Source of the DNA: Campylobacteraceae bacterium
GTDB taxonomy: Bacteria; Campylobacterota; Campylobacteria; Campylobacterales; Sulfurovaceae
DNA: 8,751 nt
Direction of reading: 5' to 3'
NCBI GenBank assembly: GCA_026985495.1
Contig: JALSQJ010000181.1
Span: 1-8,751, forward strand
Shown here: positions 5,400 to 8,751 of the stretch, in pieces
Layout of the letters: every line of letters begins with the position of its first letter
How positions within the stretch are numbered: position 1 is the first letter of the stretch
Notes under the pieces: model-generated
Databases searched by the model: none
What the model was told of the DNA's origin: nothing
What the model saw: the letters and a program-made list of their open reading frames with translations, nothing else
Translations under genes and position numbers: made by a program

Positions 5400-5630
5400 A
5401 TGCCAGGTGGAATAGAATTAGCCGTTATTGTCGGAGTAGTTATCTTGCTTTTCGGAGGTAAAAAGATACCAGAGTTAGCCAAAGGTCTTGGTAAAGGTAT
5501 TAAAGATTTTAAATCTGCTGTAAAAGATGATGAGCCAGTAGCAGATGCTAAAGAGAGCGTGAAAGAGATTAAAGAAGAGGTTAAAACAGCTACTTCTGAA
5601 GCCAAAGATACAGCTACTAAACAAGCATAA
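5400..5630 (+). CDS. tatA: Sec-independent (Tat) translocase subunit TatA, 76 aa
   Basis: Pore-forming or membrane-weakening component of the twin-arginine translocase, which exports folded, often cofactor-bearing proteins such as respiratory enzymes. The N-terminal helix spans about residues 5-18; E6 aligns with the polar Q8 of Escherichia coli TatA. The hinge 'FGGKKIPEL' (18-26) is followed by the amphipathic helix '[10 protein letters not shown]' (29-38), with F37 at the position of the conserved Phe39. The C-terminal tail is charged, Ala/Lys/Glu rich and variable in the family. The ATG follows AAAGG nine bases upstream. An intrinsic terminator sits right behind the gene, and a -10 box sits in front, so it is probably a single-gene unit. 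TatB and TatC are not in this window. A TatE-like name is possible, but TatA is the simplest. Confidence 0.95.
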   Translation: MPGGIELAVIVGVVILLFGGKKIPELAKGLGKGIKDFKSAVKDDEPVADAKESVKEIKEEVKTATSEAKDTATKQA

Positions 5631-5634
5631 ATTC

Positions 5635-5663
5635 AAAGTTCTCATTAATATGAGAGCTTTTTT
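5635..5663 (+). terminator. Intrinsic terminator after tatA
   Basis: An 11-bp stem (AAAGTTCTCAT with ATGAGAGCTTT, one T-G wobble) around a TAAT loop runs straight into six consecutive T residues (5658-5663). It begins four bases after the tatA stop codon and is the clearest intrinsic terminator in the window. Confidence 0.8.
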
Positions 5664-5699
5664 ACTTCAAAGAGAATATTTCTATATCTTATTTATGGT

Positions 5700-5705
5700 T
5701 ATAAT
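5700..5705 (+). promoter_or_regulatory. -10 box for argS
   Basis: A perfect TATAAT (context TGGTTATAATAGAAC) lies between the tatA terminator and argS. The predicted start near 5712 gives a leader of about 20 bases, enough for the GGA ribosome binding site and nothing else, so there is no room for a T-box or other leader regulation. Confidence 0.6.
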
Positions 5706-5731
5706 AGAACTCTACTTATTACGGAACATAC

Positions 5732-7432
5732 ATGAAAATCAAATTAGAACTTAGCAAAATTATAGAGAGTGCATTACAGAGTGCCAATATTGAAACCGAT
5801 GAGGTTGTTATTTCAGATGCTACAAAACCAGAGTTTGGTGACTATCAGTTTAATGGGGTTATGAAACTAGCAAAAGAGCTTAAAAAGAACCCAAGAGAGA
5901 TTGCTTCTGAGGTTGTTACACATATCGATACTACAGGTGCAATTGGAAAAGTAGAGGTTGCAGGACCTGGGTTTATTAATATCTTCTTGTCAGATGAGTG
6001 GTTAGCGAAGCAGAGCAATGCTTTAATTGATGATGATAGAGTAGGGGTAGGGTATGTTGATACTCCTAAGAGAGTAGTAGTTGATTACTCAGGACCAAAT
6101 ATGGCAAAACAGATGCATGTTGGGCATCTTCGTTCTTCCATTATTGGAGATACTTTAGCTAACCTATTAGAGTTTTTAGGCGATGATGTTATTCGTCAAA
6201 ATCATATTGGAGATTGGGGTACGCAGTTTGGTATGCTTATTGCATATTTAGAGGAGAAAAATACTGATGGTAACACTCAAGAGTTAAAAGATTTAGAGCA
6301 GTTCTATAAAGATGCAAAGGTTCGTTTTGATGAGTCTGAAGAGTTTGCAAATAAGTCTCGTGAGTATGTGGTAAAGATTCAGAGTGGAGATGAATACTGT
6401 TTAGCCCTTTGGAATAGTTTTATTGACGCTTCATTAGGACACTGTGAGGATATTTACAAAAAGTTAAATGTTAACCTTACAAGAGATGATGTAAGAGCAG
6501 AGAGTTTTTATAATGACCAACTTCCACAAGTAATAGAGACTCTAAAAGAGAAAAATATCTCTACTACTTCAAATGGTGCAGAGTGTGTCTTTTTGGAGGG
6601 AGATGAGAACCCAATTATTGTTCAAAAGAGTGATGGTGGGTATCTATATGCAACTACCGATTTAGCAGCATTGAACTTTAGAGATAGAGAGTTAAATGCA
6701 GACCGTATCTGTTATGTAGTCGATTCTCGTCAAGCTCAACACTTTAAGCAGGTCTTTACCATTGCTAAAAAGGCAGGAATGGTTAAAGAGAGTGTAAAGC
6801 TTGAACATATTGGTTTTGGAACAATGATGGACAAGAGTGGAAAACCTTTTAAAACTAGAGATGGTGGAACGGTTAAGTTGTTTGATTTGTTAGATGAAGC
6901 TGTAGTTCGTGCTAAAGATACTATAAAAGAGCGTGATGTTCACAGTGATGAGGAGTTAGAATCTGTTGCAAAAGCAATTGGGATTGGTGCAGTAAAATAT
7001 GCTGACTTAAGTATTAGCCGTGAGTCAAACTACATCTTCAACTGGGATAAAATGCTCTCTTTTGAGGGGAATACATCTCTATATATGCAGTATGCTTACG
7101 CTAGAATTCAATCTATTTTACGAAAATATGATGGTGAAATAGATGGAGATATTATTATTGGTGACCTCATAGAACACCGTTTAGCCCTTATGATTTTAAA
7201 GTTTGAAGATACTTTAAATAGAGCATCTGTTGATGCAACACCACATACTATCACTTCATATCTTTATGATTTAGTATCTCTATTTATGAAGTTTTATGAG
7301 TTAAATCCTATTTTGAAAGATGATATACCAGAAGAGATTAAACTAAGTCGTCTTCAGCTATCAAAATTAACAGCTAAGGTGATACAAAAAGGTTTAGAGA
7401 TTTTAGGTATTGAGGTTGTAGAAAAAATTTAG
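5732..7432 (+). CDS. argS: Arginyl-tRNA synthetase, 566 aa
   Basis: Class I aminoacyl-tRNA synthetase that charges tRNA-Arg with arginine in the cytoplasm. The N-terminal tRNA-binding (Add-1) domain covers about residues 1-85. The catalytic Rossmann domain has 'SGPNMAKQMHVGHLRS' (120-135), in which H129-V-G-H132 is the HIGH motif, and 'NHIGDWGTQFG' (157-167). The KMSKS region has the ArgS form 'MDKSGKPFKTRDGGTVKL' (366-383). The C-terminal DALR anticodon-binding domain starts near 447 ('TSLYMQYAYARIQSI') and includes 'LMILKFEDTLNRA'. Length is close to that of other bacterial ArgS. The usual C-terminal methionine ('ERM' type ending) is replaced by 'VVEKI'. ATG at 5732 has a modest GGA ribosome binding site seven to nine bases upstream. 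It is followed after 12 bases by the small membrane protein gene, which may be co-transcribed. Confidence 0.97.
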   Translation: MKIKLELSKIIESALQSANIETDEVVISDATKPEFGDYQFNGVMKLAKELKKNPREIASEVVTHIDTTGAIGKVEVAGPGFINIFLSDEWLAKQSNALIDDDRVGVGYVDTPKRVVVDYSGPNMAKQMHVGHLRSSIIGDTLANLLEFLGDDVIRQNHIGDWGTQFGMLIAYLEEKNTDGNTQELKDLEQFYKDAKVRFDESEEFANKSREYVVKIQSGDEYCLALWNSFIDASLGHCEDIYKKLNVNLTRDDVRAESFYNDQLPQVIETLKEKNISTTSNGAECVFLEGDENPIIVQKSDGGYLYATTDLAALNFRDRELNADRICYVVDSRQAQHFKQVFTIAKKAGMVKESVKLEHIGFGTMMDKSGKPFKTRDGGTVKLFDLLDEAVVRAKDTIKERDVHSDEELESVAKAIGIGAVKYADLSISRESNYIFNWDKMLSFEGNTSLYMQYAYARIQSILRKYDGEIDGDIIIGDLIEHRLALMILKFEDTLNRASVDATPHTITSYLYDLVSLFMKFYELNPILKDDIPEEIKLSRLQLSKLTAKVIQKGLEILGIEVVEKI

Positions 7433-7444
7433 AGGAGTGGAGTT

Positions 7445-7774
7445 ATGAAGTTTTTAACTGTTTTTGCTATCTTTCTATCTATAGTATTAATATATTTTGA
7501 TTATAAAAAAGATAAAGATATTAAAAAGACAATTTTATCCTCTTTTTTTCTTTTAGAGATTATCACTTTTGGAATAGTTGGAAATATTATGCGTTCAATT
7601 ACTCCTCTTTTTTTAACCCATTTTATAGCATTGGTTATTGCTTATGTAGGTATGATTTATTATATTGTACGAGGAAAAATAGTATGGGTAGCAGTAATAG
7701 CACCTATTGCTACAATGCTACTCTATCTTTTGTTGGTTTGGGTAGGAAATGAACATTTACCTACTCTTGCTTAG
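7445..7774 (+). CDS. Small four-helix membrane protein of unknown function, 109 aa
   Basis: I do not recognise this protein. It has four likely membrane helices, at about 3-18, 31-48, 53-74 and 80-101, separated by a short charged loop ('YKKDKDIKK', 20-28) and small polar turns. Size and helix count recall small multidrug resistance (SMR) transporters, but the essential Glu in helix 1 of SMR proteins is absent; the only buried acidic residue is E38 in helix 2. The ATG follows AGAGGAG, nine bases upstream, and starts 12 bases after the argS stop codon, so it is probably co-transcribed with argS. Its stop codon abuts that of the convergent tpiA gene with no base between. The strong ribosome binding site and clean hydrophobic pattern support a real gene. 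Confidence 0.7.
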   Translation: MKFLTVFAIFLSIVLIYFDYKKDKDIKKTILSSFFLLEIITFGIVGNIMRSITPLFLTHFIALVIAYVGMIYYIVRGKIVWVAVIAPIATMLLYLLLVWVGNEHLPTLA

Positions 7775-8470
7775 TTAATGTAATACTAACTCTAAAAAAG
7801 TCTCTGTTTTGAGTGATGCCCCACCTACTAAAACACCATCTACATTCTCAATAGCAGAAATTTCATTAATATTTGCACCTTTTACACTACCACCATATAG
7901 TAGTGGTCTATCTACAACCTTTTTGAGTTCATTATGTGTTTGGGTAATCTCCTCTACAGAGGCTGTTCTACCTGTTCCTATAGCCCAAATCGGTTCATAG
8001 GCAACAACAAAGTTTTCATAGGTGGTATCAATCCCTTCAAATTGAGAGACCAAATGGCTCATGACAGCTTCTAACCCTTGCTCTCTTATCTCTAAAGATT
8101 CACCAATACAGTAGATTATCTCAAAGTTATGCTCTTTAAAAAAAGCAAACTTTTTAGCTATATCCTCTTGAGTTTCCTTTAAAATATCTCTTCGTTCACT
8201 GTGACCAATTAAAATAGTGTTAATATTAAATTCAGCCAACTGCTCAAGTCCAACCTCACCTGTAAATGCACCATTTTCCACAGGATAAGCATTTTGAACA
8301 CCAATTTTAAAATTGGTACTTTCATAGTCATCAAGTGCTGTTAATGGAGGAAAAATATAAACCTTATCGCTTGGCTTTCTCTCTAACATCAGTTTAGCTT
8401 GTAATTTTCCTAAATACTCTCTTGTTGATTGTCGTGTATGGTTTGTTTTAAAATTTGCTGCGTATATCAA
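7775..8470 (-). CDS. tpiA: Triose-phosphate isomerase, 231 aa, TTG start
   Basis: Interconverts dihydroxyacetone phosphate and glyceraldehyde 3-phosphate in glycolysis and gluconeogenesis. Catalytic residues are all present: N6 and K8 in 'AANFKTN', H90 in 'IGHSERR', and E159 in 'AYEPIWAIGTG', which also carries the flexible loop 6. Phosphate-binding 'YGGSVKGAN' (192-200) and 'GGAS' (216-219) follow. At 231 residues it is shorter than the usual 250, as is common in Campylobacterota. The start codon is TTG: no in-frame ATG lies upstream near enough, AAGGG sits five bases before the TTG, and the protein then begins right at the first beta strand. It follows pgk by 27 bases and is surely in the same operon. 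No terminator can be placed directly after it because the neighbouring gene's stop codon abuts its own. Confidence 0.95.
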   Translation of the reverse strand: MIYAANFKTNHTRQSTREYLGKLQAKLMLERKPSDKVYIFPPLTALDDYESTNFKIGVQNAYPVENGAFTGEVGLEQLAEFNINTILIGHSERRDILKETQEDIAKKFAFFKEHNFEIIYCIGESLEIREQGLEAVMSHLVSQFEGIDTTYENFVVAYEPIWAIGTGRTASVEEITQTHNELKKVVDRPLLYGGSVKGANINEISAIENVDGVLVGGASLKTETFLELVLH

Positions 8471-8497
8471 TGTTTCCCTTTTATATATTGTTTATTT

Positions 8498-8751
8498 TTA
8501 AGATTTTAAAGCTTCAATACCTGGAAGAGTTTTACCCTCAATAAGATTAAGACTCGCTCCTCCACCTGTACTTACAAAGGTCATCTCTTCAACATCTCCA
8601 GCTCTAAGTGCTACATCAGCTGTATCTCCACCACCTACGATGGTTGTAGCATTAGCATCAGCAATATTATGAGACATCTTTAAGCTCCCTTTGGCATATT
8701 TATCCATTTCATAAACCCCCATAGGTCCATTCCAAATAATTGTCTGTGCAT
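8498..8751 (-). CDS. pgk: Phosphoglycerate kinase, C-terminal 83 residues
   Basis: The 5' part of the gene lies beyond the right edge; the frame is open up to the last base. The visible protein runs from '[14 protein letters not shown]' to the end. Diagnostic segments are 'WNGPMGV', '[11 protein letters not shown]' (nucleotide-binding GGGDT) and '[20 protein letters not shown]', the standard C-terminal signature of phosphoglycerate kinase. The enzyme exchanges phosphate between 1,3-bisphosphoglycerate and ADP. The ATG at 8722 inside the visible part is an internal methionine ('GPM'), not a start. It is followed closely by tpiA on the same strand, the gap-pgk-tpiA order I recall from Campylobacter. 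Confidence 0.95.
   Translation of the reverse strand, partial: AQTIIWNGPMGVYEMDKYAKGSLKMSHNIADANATTIVGGGDTADVALRAGDVEEMTFVSTGGGASLNLIEGKTLPGIEALKS

Noticed and set aside
8498..8722. A 74-aa gene starting at the ATG at 8722
   Set aside because: The frame continues upstream to the window edge with the conserved Pgk segment 'WNGP' in front of that methionine, so the ATG is internal.

Overview
The window looks like a piece of a Campylobacterota (epsilonproteobacterial) chromosome, probably from the Sulfurimonas/Sulfurovum side of the phylum. The basis is its AT-rich composition, -10 promoter boxes without clear -35 boxes, and a gene order (highly acidic protein, gmk, tatA, argS) that I recall from Campylobacter jejuni (Cj1178c-Cj1175c). 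An nnrS-family gene fits a lineage that meets nitric oxide or denitrifies. The genus is an inference.

Layout. At the left edge, on the minus strand, is the start of a Y1/HUH (REP-associated type) transposase, cut by the window edge. It is followed leftward-to-rightward by a small uncharacterised cationic protein (83 aa), an NnrS-type 12-helix membrane protein, a manganese-dependent family II pyrophosphatase (ppaC) and a DedA/VTT membrane protein, all on the minus strand and mostly with their own promoter-like sequences. A divergent intergenic region (3358-3554) then leads into a plus-strand block: a highly acidic protein with a degenerate receiver domain, gmk (overlapping by one base), tatA (own promoter and intrinsic terminator), argS (own promoter) and a small four-helix membrane protein directly behind argS. 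The right end is again on the minus strand: tpiA preceded by the 3' end of pgk, a glycolytic/gluconeogenic operon fragment whose last gene converges stop-to-stop with the small membrane protein.

How the genes work together. Most are housekeeping: GMP to GDP (gmk), arginine charging (argS), Tat export (tatA), pyrophosphate removal (ppaC) and triose-phosphate metabolism (pgk, tpiA). The gene neighbourhood does not form one obvious pathway. The best regulatory signal is an FNR/NnrR-like palindrome exactly 22 bases upstream of a -10 box in front of nnrS, the geometry of a class II activator site. The least understood protein is the acidic one: it keeps a receiver-like fold signature at its N-terminus, has five [ED][ED]LF motifs in a long charged linker, a lysine-rich patch and a hydrophobic C-terminal segment.

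Several starts were corrected from the longest open frame on the basis of ribosome binding sites (nnrS, the DedA protein, the acidic protein), and tpiA appears to start with TTG. I see no CRISPR array, tRNA, rRNA, recognisable defence system or complete mobile element in the window.
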